The notes: generated by a model not told the origin, from the sequence alone. Positions 10,165 to 20,036 are shown, counted from the first letter of the stretch. The stretch: DNA of 64,000 nucleotides from Synechococcus sp. CC9605 (GCF_000012625.1 NC_007516.1:806001-870000); one strand, 5' to 3'. Numbers and translations: made by a program.

Positions 10165-10281
10165 CGTCGAGGCAGAACCGTGTGGTTGCGTTGCATTATG
10201 TCCCTGAAGCCTGGTCTCGGCTTCAACTGATCACAAACCAGGCCCTGAGGTTGTGGTCTCCGGATTTTCAACCCTCATGTT

Positions 10282-11127
10282 TCAGGGTTGGGTTGGGACT
10301 TTCTTGGTCGCAGGTGGCGACGGCAGTTGCAGCTCCGGTCGCTCCGGATTGCTGAGATCAAGGTTGCTTTGATGGGCCTGGCGCAGGTGCTTCGGCAACG
10401 TCTTGTTGAGGTGGACGATCGTGTCGATCTGGGTGTTCATCAGGGCTGGTTCGCCTCCGAGGTCTATTCGGCCCAATCCCGTGGTGATCAGACTGACGCT
10501 GCCATCGGGGTGAAGCACGATCGCTTTCAGTCTCCCCTCGAAGCGATCCCGTTGTTGCAGCAATGCGGCGATCTGGCCGCTTTTCCGATCATTCCAACCG
10601 CGGACCATGATGTTGGTGAGCGGTTCTGGTGATGCTTCGCTGAGGGGAATCCATTGCCCGTCGGCGTTCAGCAGTCCCCTCTCCCGTCCGTCGGGACCCT
10701 GACGCATCGCCTTGGCAACGGGAATCTCGGGTTTCAGGCTGATGATGAGGCGAGCGGGCAGTATTCGGCGCTCCACCTGAGCAGCTCGCACGGGCAGCTC
10801 CCTGACCAGCTGGTTTTCAAGTGCCCTGGGACTGATCTCCAGCAGGGGTGAGGGAAAGCGCAGCTTGGCCGCCTCGACTACCTGGCTGGTCTCGAGGGCA
10901 GCGCCGCCGGTTAGGACCATCACATCGGAGCTCCGCAGCGTCCAGCCATGGCGCAAGAGGATCCATGTGCATCCTCCACCGAGGAGCAGAAAGGCCACCA
11001 AGCGCCAGAGCTGGAGCAAAAGAACCTGCCGACGCTCCCGGCGCAGCTCCCTGCGACGGGCCACCTGAGCGGAAACCGGCCGTTGGGAGGACTGGGTATC
11101 GGTCGAGACCCGACTCAAAGGTCGCAC
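10282..11127 (-). CDS. ftsQ: Cell division protein FtsQ (POTRA domain)
   Basis: A bitopic membrane protein with a basic cytoplasmic N terminus (RRRELRRERRQ), one transmembrane segment (VAFLLLGGGCTWILL, about residues 40-58) and a periplasmic POTRA domain containing LEISPRALENQLVRELPVRAAQVERRILP, then the FtsQ beta domain. It recruits later divisome proteins. It overlaps the upstream small membrane-protein gene by 13 bp and sits between ddl and ftsZ, the classical division-wall order. Confidence 0.92.
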   Translation of the reverse strand: MRPLSRVSTDTQSSQRPVSAQVARRRELRRERRQVLLLQLWRLVAFLLLGGGCTWILLRHGWTLRSSDVMVLTGGAALETSQVVEAAKLRFPSPLLEISPRALENQLVRELPVRAAQVERRILPARLIISLKPEIPVAKAMRQGPDGRERGLLNADGQWIPLSEASPEPLTNIMVRGWNDRKSGQIAALLQQRDRFEGRLKAIVLHPDGSVSLITTGLGRIDLGGEPALMNTQIDTIVHLNKTLPKHLRQAHQSNLDLSNPERPELQLPSPPATKKVPTQP

Positions 11128-11525
11128 CGGGCCCGCGCCATCAGTTGCTCACCCCAGCTGCGTGCGCGGTCTGCATCAGAGAAGGGCACATCCATCTGCA
11201 GATCCTTGCCAACGAGGCGCAGCCGACAACGCCCCTGGGATTCATCGGTGAGTGGCGCATCACCGGAGGCCAGCGACATCAGTTCCACCAGTTCGAGTTT
11301 GCAGACATCAAACGAGCCCTGATCCTGAAAGCTGCCTGCTTCGAAGCTGCTCCAGTGCAGTGCACCGTCTTTCAGACGCGCACCACCACAACCGTCGAGC
11401 TTGGCAAGTTCGGAGCCTTCGGCCCAGGCGCGAAACAGGGTTTGGCGCCGGCGTTCCAGCCATCCGAGCGATGCCAGCAGCACAAAGGCCAGTAGCAAAG
11501 GAAACCAGAGCAGTCCGTGGCTCAT
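11115..11525 (-). CDS. Small membrane-anchored hypothetical protein in the ddl-ftsQ operon
   Basis: The 136-residue product has one N-terminal hydrophobic segment (WFPLLLAFVLLASLGWL) followed by a soluble domain with two Cys (DGCGGARL and FDVCKLEL) and a compact end (DADRARSWGEQLMARARC). No family is recognised. It overlaps ftsQ by 13 bp and lies 23 bp after ddl, so it is almost certainly cotranscribed with division and wall genes; a role there is inference only. Confidence 0.82.
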   Translation of the reverse strand: MSHGLLWFPLLLAFVLLASLGWLERRRQTLFRAWAEGSELAKLDGCGGARLKDGALHWSSFEAGSFQDQGSFDVCKLELVELMSLASGDAPLTDESQGRCRLRLVGKDLQMDVPFSDADRARSWGEQLMARARCDL

Positions 11526-11548
11526 GGGTCAGGCGAAGGACGCTGCTC

Positions 11549-12601
11549 TCATTCTCCTGCTGTTTGGATCAGTTTGTGCACCAACTGTTCGAGTGTTACG
11601 CCGCTGGCGGCCCACAGCATCGGGAACATGCTCTGGGCCGTGAAACCAGGCAGGGTGTTGATTTCGTTGATCCACAGCTGATCGTTGGTCTCGTCGTAGA
11701 AGAAGTCCACCCGACTCATGCCGTGAACGCCAACAGCTGCACAGGCCTGCAAGGCCTGCTCACGAATGCGGTCACGCACCGGATCAGGCAAGGGAGCTGG
11801 AATCAACGTGGTGCTGCGACCTGCGGTGTATTTGGTCTCATAGTCGTACCAGTCCGCATCAAAACGAACCTCCCCGATCACCGATGCTTCGAGCGTTCGT
11901 CTCCCCAGAACGGCGCATTCCACTTCTCTGGCGTTGACGCCCTGCTCCACCACCAGCCTCGGATCGAGTGCTGCTGCCTGCTCGAGTCCTGCTTCCAGTT
12001 CTTGGCGGGAACGCACTTTGCTGATGCCCACTGATGAGCCGAGATTGGCCGGCTTCACAAAACAGGGGTAGTTCAGTTCGCGTTCAATCCGGTCCAAGAG
12101 AGCCGATCGGCTCTTGGCGTCCTCGAGTTCCGACGCGTGAAGAGCTACATAGGGCACCTGGGACAGCCCGGCGCTGGAGAAAGCAGATTTCATCGCCTGT
12201 TTGTCCATGCTGACGGCTGAGCCGAGCACGCCCGCGCCCACGAAGGGTTTGCCGGTTAGCTGAAACAACCCCTGAATCGTTCCGTCCTCGCCGTTGGGAC
12301 CATGCAGCACCGGGTACCAGAGGTCGATCGCATCGCAGCCCTCCGGGAACCCCTGGAATCCTGAGGGTGGCCTTGGTGTTGTGAGCTCCGGTGCGACTTC
12401 AGAGGTCAGGGTTGCCTCGGCCAGATCCGTTCCCCACCAGCGACCATCACGGTCGATGTAGATCGGCTGCACCGTGTAGCGCTCGGTGTTTTCACCGCTG
12501 CGCAGGCCCCGAACGACAGTCGCTGCAGATCGGATCGAAACGTCGTGCTCTCCAGAGCGGCCTCCAAAGACGAGGCCAACCGTGATGGGACTGGACGGCA
12601 T
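11549..12601 (-). CDS. ddl: D-alanine--D-alanine ligase
   Basis: ATP-grasp enzyme that makes the D-Ala-D-Ala end of peptidoglycan precursors. [19 protein letters not shown] lies at the N terminus, [14 protein letters not shown] and [18 protein letters not shown] are in the middle, and the metal-binding [24 protein letters not shown] type segment and GFTAQSMFP are at the C terminus. At 350 residues it is full length. Upstream lies miaB and downstream the ftsQ-ftsZ block on the same strand. Confidence 0.97.
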   Translation of the reverse strand: MPSSPITVGLVFGGRSGEHDVSIRSAATVVRGLRSGENTERYTVQPIYIDRDGRWWGTDLAEATLTSEVAPELTTPRPPSGFQGFPEGCDAIDLWYPVLHGPNGEDGTIQGLFQLTGKPFVGAGVLGSAVSMDKQAMKSAFSSAGLSQVPYVALHASELEDAKSRSALLDRIERELNYPCFVKPANLGSSVGISKVRSRQELEAGLEQAAALDPRLVVEQGVNAREVECAVLGRRTLEASVIGEVRFDADWYDYETKYTAGRSTTLIPAPLPDPVRDRIREQALQACAAVGVHGMSRVDFFYDETNDQLWINEINTLPGFTAQSMFPMLWAASGVTLEQLVHKLIQTAGE

Positions 12602-12652
12602 GAATGCTGCGACCCCTGAGCGGTGGGAGCGCCAAAGGTATCAGCGTTGTGC

Positions 12653-14047
12653 TCAGTGGGGCAGGGGGCTGCCGCTGAGCGAAAAGGAGCGCACCGCATC
12701 AATGCGCACCTGAACAAGATCGCCAGCTTTGTTGGCATGACCATCTGCTCCGGTGGCACTGAAGAAGGTCAGGCGATTGGTGCGGGTACGCCCCATCAGC
12801 TGTGATGGGTCCTTGGGATTGATGCCCTCCGCAAGCACTTCTTCCGTGCGCCCCTCGTAGCGGGCATTGGCTTTGCGAGCGCAGCGTTCCACCAGGGCAT
12901 TGATTTCGCGCAGGCGTTCCACCTTCACCTCTTCTGGCAGCTGGTTGTCCCAATTAGCTGCAGGGGTATTGGGCCGGGGTGAATAGGCCGCTGTGTTCAC
13001 CTGATCGAAGCCAATCTCTTCGATCAGATCGAGGGTGCGGCGGTACTGCGCATCCGTCTCTCCGGGGAAGGCAACGATCACATCGGCACTGAGGGAGGCA
13101 TCGGGCATGCGCTCACGGATGCGGTCGATGATCCGCCGGTAGCGTTCAACGGTGTAGCCCCGGGCCATGGCCTGCAACACGTCGTTGTCTCCGCTCTGAA
13201 ACGGAATGTGGAAGTGTTCACAGAGCTTGGGCAGGTCGGCACAGGCATCGATCAGCCGCTCGGTGAAGTAGCGCGGGTGGCTGGTGGCAAAACGGATCCG
13301 TTCAATGCCCTCCACGTCGTGAACGTGATGGAGCAGATCGGTGAGGGTGTGTTGGCGGCGACCCTCCGGCGTGATGCCCGGCAGATCCCGGCCATAGGCA
13401 TCAATGTTCTGGCCGAGCAGGGTGATTTCCTTGTAGCCCTGGGCGGCAAGACCCTCCATTTCCAGCTTGATCGCCTGGGGCAGCCGTGATTGTTCCTTGC
13501 CGCGCACGGAGGGCACCACGCAGTAGGTGCAACGTTCGTTGCAGCCATAGATCACGTTCACCCAGCCGCAGATGCTGCTGTCCCGGCGGGCCGTGGTGAT
13601 GTCTTCAAGGATGTGGTGGTCTTCAGTGGCGACCACTTGCTGACCGCTGTCCACCTGCAGCAGCAGGGTTTCCAGGCGATTGGCGTGTTGCGGTCCCATC
13701 ACCAGATCCAGCTCCGGCACCCGCCGGAGCAGGGATTCGCCCTCCTGCTGGGCAACACAGCCCGCCACCACCAGGATGAGATTGGGGTTGCTGCGTTTCC
13801 TCTGGGCCTGTCTGCCGAGGTAGCTGTAAACCTTCTGCTCGGCGTTGTCCCGGATGGTGCAGGTGTTGTAGAGCACCAGATCGGCATCCAGTTCGGCTGA
13901 CGCCTCCCGGTAGCCCATGGCCTCCAGGATTCCCGCCATCCGTTCGGAATCCGCCTTGTTCATCTGGCACCCGAACGTGGTGATCCAATAGCTGCCCCGC
14001 TGGGGGTTGGCGGTGGCGTCAGTGGCGAGGGGGGCGGAGGCGACCAA
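12653..14047 (-). CDS. miaB: tRNA-2-methylthio-N6-dimethylallyladenosine synthase MiaB
   Basis: Radical SAM methylthiotransferase acting on i6A37 of tRNAs that read UNN codons. The N-terminal UPF0004 domain carries three Cys ([35 protein letters not shown]), the radical SAM site is [16 protein letters not shown], and the C-terminal TRAM domain includes [20 protein letters not shown]. At 464 residues it is full length. The start codon at 14047 begins [10 protein letters not shown]. Confidence 0.97.
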
Positions 14048-14121
14048 ATCTCTGGCTCAAGCCTTCTCAGTGTGAGTCACAGCGGTGTTGTGTCAGTTTG
14101 GAGATTGCCAGCCGGACGGCG

Positions 14122-15210
14122 ATGGGCTGGGCCCTCACACGGTTTTCGCTCACCAAGGCCGTGCCCCTCACGATCAGCAGGGGCACCACCGCTGCCGTGG
14201 TGCGGTTGCAGCTCAGGTTGGAAGGTGAGGGGCTGGTGGGTCGCGGCGAGACCGGTGGATTTGAGACCGGCCACCGTGCCTTCGCCCTTGAGGCTGTGGA
14301 ACAGGAGCTGCTGGCGCTGTTGCCGCAACTGGAAGCTCTGGATCCCCACCGTCCGCAACGGTTCGAGCCCCTGCTTGCCTCCCTGAGTCCCCCGGCCCGT
14401 TGTGCCATTGACCTGGCCTTGTGGGACTGGCATGGGCAACGGCTCGGCCATCCGCTGTGGCGGCTCTGGAGATTGGACCCAGCCGAGGGTGTGGCCACCA
14501 GCGTCACCCTGGGACTGGCTTCTGTGGACGCCGTGTTGGATCGTCTCCAACGCTGGTGGACGCAGCTGCCGGCGACGCGGGTGAAGCTCAAGCTGGGCAG
14601 CCCTGACGGGTTGGACCACGACCTCAGCCTGTTGGAGGCGGTGGCCCAAGCCATCACGGATCGATCCCAGCGGCAGGGTGTGGCCATCGAACTGCAGGTG
14701 GATGCCAACGGCGGATGGACCGTGGATCAGGCCAAGCGAATGCTGGAGCCCCTGGCCGCACACCGGGTGGTGCTGCTGGAGCAACCCCTGGCTCCCGATC
14801 TGGATCCCACGCAGGACACAGCGGGATTCGCGGCGCTTCACCCCCACTGTCCGATGCCCCTGGTGGCGGATGAAAGTTGCTGGGATCTGGACGATCTGCT
14901 GCGCCTGGCTCCCGTGGTGGATGGTGTGAATCTCAAGCTGCTGAAGACCGGCGGGCTCAGTCAGGCCCTGCTGATGGCCCAGGTGGCGCAGACGAAGGGG
15001 CTGGACCTGATGGTGGGGTGTTACTCCGACAGCTCGTTGTTGAACGGCGCAGCGGCCCAGATGTTGCCTCTGATTCGTTGGCCGGATCTCGACAGCCACC
15101 TCAACTTGGTGGATGACCCCTTTGTGGGCCTTGAGTTGCAGAACGATCGTTTGCGAGCTTCGGCTATGGCTGGATTGGGGATCCGTCCTTTAGGAGGCAC
15201 AGCGGCGTGA
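14122..15210 (+). CDS. Enolase-superfamily epimerase/racemase (dipeptide epimerase family; possible N-acetyl-D-glutamate racemase DgcA)
   Basis: The MLE-subgroup barrel carries the full acid-base set: the KxK of RVKLKLGSPDG, metal ligands Asp (ELQVDANGGW), Glu (VLLEQPLAP) and Asp (VADESCWDL), and the opposing Lys in GVNLKLLKTGG. The classical annotation is L-Ala-D/L-Glu epimerase. The next gene, overlapping its stop by one base, is a DUF1611 protein. In marine bacteria that pair has been described as DgcA (N-acetyl-D-glutamate racemase) with DgcN (D-glutamate N-acetyltransferase), so I infer this role. The start is the ATG at 14122; an in-frame TTG lies at 14098. Confidence 0.88.
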   Translation: MGWALTRFSLTKAVPLTISRGTTAAVVRLQLRLEGEGLVGRGETGGFETGHRAFALEAVEQELLALLPQLEALDPHRPQRFEPLLASLSPPARCAIDLALWDWHGQRLGHPLWRLWRLDPAEGVATSVTLGLASVDAVLDRLQRWWTQLPATRVKLKLGSPDGLDHDLSLLEAVAQAITDRSQRQGVAIELQVDANGGWTVDQAKRMLEPLAAHRVVLLEQPLAPDLDPTQDTAGFAALHPHCPMPLVADESCWDLDDLLRLAPVVDGVNLKLLKTGGLSQALLMAQVAQTKGLDLMVGCYSDSSLLNGAAAQMLPLIRWPDLDSHLNLVDDPFVGLELQNDRLRASAMAGLGIRPLGGTAA

Positions 15211-16292
15211 TGAGCGGGATTCAGGCGCCGTCGGGATTTCGGGAGCTGCGGTTGGTGCTGCTCCAACACGGCGGATTGGCCAGCCTCACTGGCAAGACCG
15301 GTCTGGCCATACTCCGCCACCGTGCTGGTCCGATCGTCGCGGTGATCGATCCCGATCATGCGGGCCAGTCTCTGCAATCCGTCACCGGTATCGAGCGTGA
15401 CGTGCCGGTGGTGGCGGATTTGGCTGCGGCGCTGCCCTACAAGCCTGAGGTCGCTGTGGTCGGCCTGGCTCCCTCGGGGGGGCGGCTGCCTGATCCTGTC
15501 CGCCACGATGCCTTGGCGGCGTTGCGCGCCGGCCTTCACCTCGCCAGCGGACTCCACACCCGGCTGGCCGATGATCCTGAGCTGGCGGAAGCCTGCTGGC
15601 CTGACCGTTGGATCTGGGATCTTCGCCGGGAGCCGGAAGGTCTCAACGTTGGCCAGGCACGCGCCGCAGCACTCCCCTGTCGGCGGTTTCTGGCGGTTGG
15701 CACCGATATGGCTGTCGGCAAGATGAGTGCATGCCTGTCTTTGTTGGAGGCGGCCCAGCGCTCCGGGATCCCTGCGCGCTTTGTCGGGACAGGTCAGGCG
15801 GGAATCCTGATCAGCGGGGAAGGGGTCGCCCTGGATGCTGTGCGCATTGATTACGCCGCCGGTGCGGTGGAGGCGGCGGTGCTTCGGGCCGCGGATGCTC
15901 TACCTGAGCAGGGCCTTGTGCTGGTGGAGGGGCAGGGGTCGCTCTGCCATCCGGCCTCAACAGCCACCCTGCCCCTGTTGCGCGGCACCCAGCCGACGGC
16001 TCTGTTGCTTGTGCATCGGGCAGCACAGCAGACCATCGACCGGCTGCCTCAGATTCCTCTCCCCAGCCTTGAGGCTTTGGTGGCCACCACTGAAACCCTG
16101 GCAAGCTGGGCTCGGCCTGATGGGGCCGGTAAGCCAGCCAGGGTGGCCGCTGTCGCCCTCAACACCGCACGCCTTGATGAGGCTCAGGCTCGAGAGGAGG
16201 TGGAGCGCATCTGCCAGACCCTGGGTATGCCCTGCACGGATCCAATCCGCTGGGGTGCCGAACCTCTCCTGGAAACTTTGTTGAATTGTTAG
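15210..16292 (+). CDS. DUF1611 family protein (possible D-glutamate N-acetyltransferase DgcN)
   Basis: About 360 residues with the two-domain DUF1611 layout: an N-terminal Rossmann-like part and a C-terminal P-loop-like part starting at AVGTDMAVGKMSACLSLL, then FVGTGQAGILISG and VLVEGQGSLCHPAS. Family members with an enolase-type partner have been shown to N-acetylate D-glutamate. A strong AGGAGG lies 12 nt upstream of the ATG at 15210 (9 nt before the adjoining GTG at 15207), and the TGATG junction with the epimerase suggests translational coupling. The exact substrate here is inferred. Confidence 0.87.
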   Translation: MSGIQAPSGFRELRLVLLQHGGLASLTGKTGLAILRHRAGPIVAVIDPDHAGQSLQSVTGIERDVPVVADLAAALPYKPEVAVVGLAPSGGRLPDPVRHDALAALRAGLHLASGLHTRLADDPELAEACWPDRWIWDLRREPEGLNVGQARAAALPCRRFLAVGTDMAVGKMSACLSLLEAAQRSGIPARFVGTGQAGILISGEGVALDAVRIDYAAGAVEAAVLRAADALPEQGLVLVEGQGSLCHPASTATLPLLRGTQPTALLLVHRAAQQTIDRLPQIPLPSLEALVATTETLASWARPDGAGKPARVAAVALNTARLDEAQAREEVERICQTLGMPCTDPIRWGAEPLLETLLNC

Positions 16293-16295
16293 AAG

Positions 16296-16369
16296 GGCGA
16301 GCGAGGGGATTCGAACCCCCGAATAGCGGCGCCACAAGCCGCTGCCTTAACCACTTGGCGACGCCCGCC
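16296..16369 (-). tRNA. tRNA-His (GTG anticodon)
   Basis: On the minus strand the acceptor GGCGGGCG pairs with CGCTCGCC. The extra 5' G (G-1) opposite C73 is the tRNA-His identity mark. The anticodon loop is CTTGTGGC inside the stem GCGGC/GCCGC, and the T-arm is GGGGGTTCGAATCCCC. No CCA is encoded; CTT follows. Confidence 0.96.
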
Positions 16370-16410
16370 GCGTCCGTGAGAATCTACCAACACGAGCTGC
16401 AGCCTGCCTG

Positions 16411-16842
16411 GTGTCCCGTTCATCGCGTCCGCAAGGTCGGTCTGCTCTAGCGATGTTGGCGGGGGGGATTGCAGCGGCCGGGGTGCTGTCGCTGGTGGTA
16501 TCCAACCCGTCGTTGGAGGACTATCAGGCCCATGCCGGAGACCAGCTGGTCCGGTTGGGCACCAAGGAACTGTGCGACGAACCAACCCTGCCGATGGTCC
16601 TGCGTCTCTGGATTCGCAATTGCCCTGAACTGATTGCCTCCCAGCGGGATGCACTGGTGGCATTGGCAGGCCAGTTCACCACCCGCCGCAACTTGTTTGT
16701 GGCCAGTCTCTATTCCACGCGGATGGAACGGAAGGAGATGCTGCCGGGTCTGCGCCTGCCTGGTTTTGAAGTGCTCAGCCTTGGTGTGGCCGGTCGTTTC
16801 GTCGTCCTCCGCACCGATGCCAGCAAGGGTACTGAGCGGTGA
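16411..16842 (+). CDS. DUF4359 domain protein, membrane-anchored
   Basis: 143 residues with an N-terminal hydrophobic segment (AMLAGGIAAAGVLSLVV), followed by the family opening NPSLEDYQAHAGDQLV, two Cys (KELCDEP and IRNCPEL) that could form a disulfide, and a C-terminal beta-rich part (GFEVLSLGVAGRFVVLRT). The family occurs mainly in cyanobacteria and its function is unknown. It overlaps the next gene by 4 bp, so the two are likely cotranscribed. Confidence 0.82.
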   Translation: MSRSSRPQGRSALAMLAGGIAAAGVLSLVVSNPSLEDYQAHAGDQLVRLGTKELCDEPTLPMVLRLWIRNCPELIASQRDALVALAGQFTTRRNLFVASLYSTRMERKEMLPGLRLPGFEVLSLGVAGRFVVLRTDASKGTER

Positions 16843-18119
16843 TGGACACCCCGTCGCTTGAGGCCCAGTCGGGCAGTGGTGCCCTTGAGGCCTGGGCCCC
16901 CTTGGGACTGCTGGATTTCGCCCCTTCAACGCCCCTGCCTGATGGCGAGAAGCAAGGGCTGACGCCTGTGCGGCTTGCCTGGCATCAGGGGCGCTTGAGG
17001 GAGCCCATGCCCCTGCCCGCCGAACACGTGTCTCCGTCTCGGATGGTGCTGCCGCGCTTGGTCGACTGCCATGTCCATTTGGACAAGGCTTACACCTGGC
17101 AGGAGCATCCCAACCTCAGCGGCAGCTATGGCGGTGCCCTGGAGGCCAACCTGCGGGAGCACAGCAGCCGAACCGTGGCCTGTGTGCTTCAACGTGGAGA
17201 ACGCGCCATGGAGAGGGCGTTCGCCCATGGGCTGCGGGCGATGCGCAGCCATGTGGACAGTGGAGGCCCCGGTGCTGAGCCCAGTTTGGAGGCCTTGCTC
17301 ACCCTGCAGCAGCGCTGGCGAAGCCGCATTGATCTCCAGCTGGTGGTGCTGGTGCCCTTGGAATTCTGGTGTTCAGCTGAAGCGGATGCTCTGGCGCGTC
17401 GTGTGGCCGCCAGTGGCGGCTGTCTTGGTGGTGTCCTGACCCCTCCTTGTGGATCGGCTCTGGTCACCGAGCAGTTGGAGGCGTTGTTGCGCCTGGCTGA
17501 TCGCCACAACTGCGGTGTCGATCTGCACATCGATGAGGCGGATCACGGCCCGGCGGAGGGAATGGTTCAGCTGCTGAAGGCTCTGCAGCGCGTGCCGGTG
17601 CAGGTTCCCGTTACTTGCAGCCATGCCAGCAGTCTTTCCCTGTTGCCGGCGTCACGCCTGATGCGGTTGGCAGAGCGCATGGCAGCAGCGCAGCTCAGTG
17701 TGATTGCACTGCCCCTCACCAATGCCTGGTTGCTGGCGCGGGCGGATCACGCCACACCACTTCAGCGTCCGCAGGCTCCGATCCGTCAGTTGCAACGTTG
17801 TGGTGTTCCGGTGGCGGTGGCGGGTGACAACGTGGCCGACCCCTGGTTCCCGGGAGGTGACTTCGATCCTTTAGCCCTGCTGGCCGCATCGATGCCGTTG
17901 ACCCAGTTGCTCCCCTGGCAGCGCTTGGGCCTGGCCCCCTTCACCACGGCACCGCCCGCCATTCTTCAGTTGGAGTGGGATGGAGTGCTGCGGGCTGGTG
18001 CTCCAGCCGATCTGATCTGCATGGAGGGCCAGGGATGGTCGGACCTGATCCGATCTCCTCCCCAGCGTCAGGTTCTTGTGGACGGCCACTGGCAGTCGTC
18101 ACCGGGCGCTAGACCCTGA
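16839..18119 (+). CDS. Amidohydrolase / cytosine deaminase-like protein
   Basis: Metal-dependent hydrolase of the cytosine deaminase group. The metal ligands are visible: LVDCHVHLDKAYTW (HxH), VDLHIDEADHG (His and catalytic Glu), VTCSHASSL (His) and AVAGDNVADPW (Asp). At 426 residues it is full length. It likely deaminates a pyrimidine or a related ring compound; the substrate is not certain. It overlaps the DUF4359 gene by 4 bp and is followed closely by a FAD-linked oxidase. Confidence 0.88.
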   Translation: MMDTPSLEAQSGSGALEAWAPLGLLDFAPSTPLPDGEKQGLTPVRLAWHQGRLREPMPLPAEHVSPSRMVLPRLVDCHVHLDKAYTWQEHPNLSGSYGGALEANLREHSSRTVACVLQRGERAMERAFAHGLRAMRSHVDSGGPGAEPSLEALLTLQQRWRSRIDLQLVVLVPLEFWCSAEADALARRVAASGGCLGGVLTPPCGSALVTEQLEALLRLADRHNCGVDLHIDEADHGPAEGMVQLLKALQRVPVQVPVTCSHASSLSLLPASRLMRLAERMAAAQLSVIALPLTNAWLLARADHATPLQRPQAPIRQLQRCGVPVAVAGDNVADPWFPGGDFDPLALLAASMPLTQLLPWQRLGLAPFTTAPPAILQLEWDGVLRAGAPADLICMEGQGWSDLIRSPPQRQVLVDGHWQSSPGARP

Positions 18120-18137
18120 GCAGTGTTCCGCCACGCC

Positions 18138-19487
18138 ATGGGTCGCGCCGAAGCCTTGATTGCCCTGCGGCAAGCCCTCAGTGCTGTTCCGGAGCTGGAG
18201 CTGTTGGAGGAACCGGGGGAGCTGCAGCGCCATTCCCGGGACGCCTTTGAGTACTCCCCCGTCCTGACGCCGCGGCTGGAGGCCTGCCGTGCTGAGTTGG
18301 TGGTCCGCCCGCGCACGGTGGATGCTGTTGAACGGCTGGCTTCGGCCTGCGCTGAGCACCAGGTTCCCTTAACCCTGCGCGGCTCCGGGACAGGGAACTA
18401 CGGCCAGTGCGTGCCTCTGCAGGGCGGTGTGGTGATGCTCACCACGGCCCTGCGGCAGATCCGCTCGATTGATCCGATCACCGGGGTGGTGACCGTGGAA
18501 CCGGGCTGTGTGATGCGCGATCTGGATCAGGAGTTGCGCCGGCATGGACGCCAGCTGCGCTTGATGCCCAGCACCTGGCGCAGCGCCACCATTGGCGGCT
18601 TTGTTGCAGGGGGCTCCGGGGGCATCGGTTCGCTGCGCTGGGGCTTTCTGCGGGATCCAGGCCATTTGCTCGGGTTGGAGATCGTGCCGCTACGTGCCGA
18701 TGCTCAGCGTCATCAACTCGGCGAGATGGATGCGGAGGCCTTGAATCACGCCTATGGCACCAACGGCATCATCACGGCCCTCAGCCTGGCCACAGCTCCA
18801 GCGGTCAACTGGCACCAGGTGAGTGTCGACTGCGAGCACTGGGAGCAGGCGATTGAGCTGATGCAACGGATCGCTGCCTCGGCCTTGGATCTCCATCTGG
18901 CGAGCCTGCTGGAACAGCCGCTGCTGTCGCGTTTGCCCAGCTGGGGTGGCCCTGCCGTCTCGGCGCACCGTCTTCTGTTGCTCGTCGCCCCCGATGGGCT
19001 CAACAGCCTGCATTGGATGTCGCAGTCAGCCAGCACCAGCCTGCGGGATCTCGGCCCTGAGGATCTCTCCGGGGGCAATGGCTTGCGCGAGCTGAGCTGG
19101 AACCACACCACCCTGCATGTAAGGGCTTCAGAGCCGGGATGGACCTACCTGCAGATGCTGTTGCCGCAACCGGAGGCCCCAGCGATGGCGGCACTGAAGC
19201 AGCGCTGGGGTGATGCCCTGCTCTGGCATCTTGAGCTTGTGCGTCAGCAGGGCTGTCCCCGTCTGGCGGCCCTGCCGTTGGTGCGTTGGCAGGGGGCGGA
19301 TCAGCTGAACCGGTTGATGGACGACTGCAGGGCCGCGGGTGCGGTGTTGTTCAACCCCCACGTAATCACCGTGGAAGACGGCGGCCTTGGTGTAATCGAT
19401 GCCGATCAGGTGGCGGCCAAGACGCGATTTGACCCTGCCGGCCTGCTTAATCCCGGCAAGCTTCGGGGATGGGAGGAGCGCACCTGA
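18138..19487 (+). CDS. FAD-binding oxidoreductase (GlcD/PCMH type)
   Basis: It has a vanillyl-alcohol-oxidase-type FAD domain: LTLRGSGTGNYGQCVPLQGG, TVEPGCVMRDLDQEL and WRSATIGGFVAGGSGGIGS, with a C-terminal substrate domain ending FDPAGLLNPGKL as in glycolate oxidase subunits. At about 450 residues it is a single-chain enzyme; no iron-sulfur partner is adjacent. Its substrate is probably a 2-hydroxy acid. An alternative GTG start lies at 18123. Confidence 0.9.
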   Translation: MGRAEALIALRQALSAVPELELLEEPGELQRHSRDAFEYSPVLTPRLEACRAELVVRPRTVDAVERLASACAEHQVPLTLRGSGTGNYGQCVPLQGGVVMLTTALRQIRSIDPITGVVTVEPGCVMRDLDQELRRHGRQLRLMPSTWRSATIGGFVAGGSGGIGSLRWGFLRDPGHLLGLEIVPLRADAQRHQLGEMDAEALNHAYGTNGIITALSLATAPAVNWHQVSVDCEHWEQAIELMQRIAASALDLHLASLLEQPLLSRLPSWGGPAVSAHRLLLLVAPDGLNSLHWMSQSASTSLRDLGPEDLSGGNGLRELSWNHTTLHVRASEPGWTYLQMLLPQPEAPAMAALKQRWGDALLWHLELVRQQGCPRLAALPLVRWQGADQLNRLMDDCRAAGAVLFNPHVITVEDGGLGVIDADQVAAKTRFDPAGLLNPGKLRGWEERT

Positions 19488-19490
19488 GGA

Positions 19491-20036
19491 TCAGCAGCCC
19501 AAGCTGTCGAATGTGGCGACTCCGGTGCTGGGGTTGATGCCATCGGCCTCGCCGCACAGCCGGCGTTGATCATCACGATCGAGCAGGGCGTCAGTGAAAT
19601 CGGCCCCCTCGATCTGAGCGTTGCTGAAGCTGCTGCCCGACGCAATGATCCCGTTCAGGACGGCATTGCGGAGATCGGTGCCGACGAAGTCGGCGCGGTC
19701 CATCAGGGCATCGGAGAGGTCAGCACCCTGGAAATCAGCCTCGGCGAAGGCCCCTTGGGTGAGGATGGCTCCATGCAGGTTGGCGCCCCGGAAATTCGCA
19801 CCGCGGCCCACGGCTCCGGCGAAGGATGTATTGGCCAGGTTCTGTCCTTCGAAATCGCCATTGCTCTGGTTGGTGAGTGTGTAATCCACCTTTTCCTGGA
19901 ACAGGGCGCGGTCCTGCAGACCCACTCCAGCTGAGGTGTCCAGGGCCTGGGTAGGTGATGCCATGAGCAGGAGGGGCAGGAGAAGGCCCAGCAACCAGGA
20001 GATTCGCAGCACAGTCCACGCGCAAGCTGTGCTCAC
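19491..20036 (-). CDS. Exported pentapeptide-repeat protein
   Basis: A signal peptide (LLGLLLPLLLMASPTQA, cut near residue 32) is followed by a helical part and about 15 pentapeptide repeats of the A(D/N)LxG form, for example GANFRGANLHGAIL and ADFQGADLSDALM. The C terminus has two Cys that could pair (RRLCGEAD and DSLGC). It resembles lumenal pentapeptide proteins of cyanobacteria and chloroplasts. It overlaps folC by 4 bp; its function is unknown. Confidence 0.9.
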   Translation of the reverse strand: MSTACAWTVLRISWLLGLLLPLLLMASPTQALDTSAGVGLQDRALFQEKVDYTLTNQSNGDFEGQNLANTSFAGAVGRGANFRGANLHGAILTQGAFAEADFQGADLSDALMDRADFVGTDLRNAVLNGIIASGSSFSNAQIEGADFTDALLDRDDQRRLCGEADGINPSTGVATFDSLGC

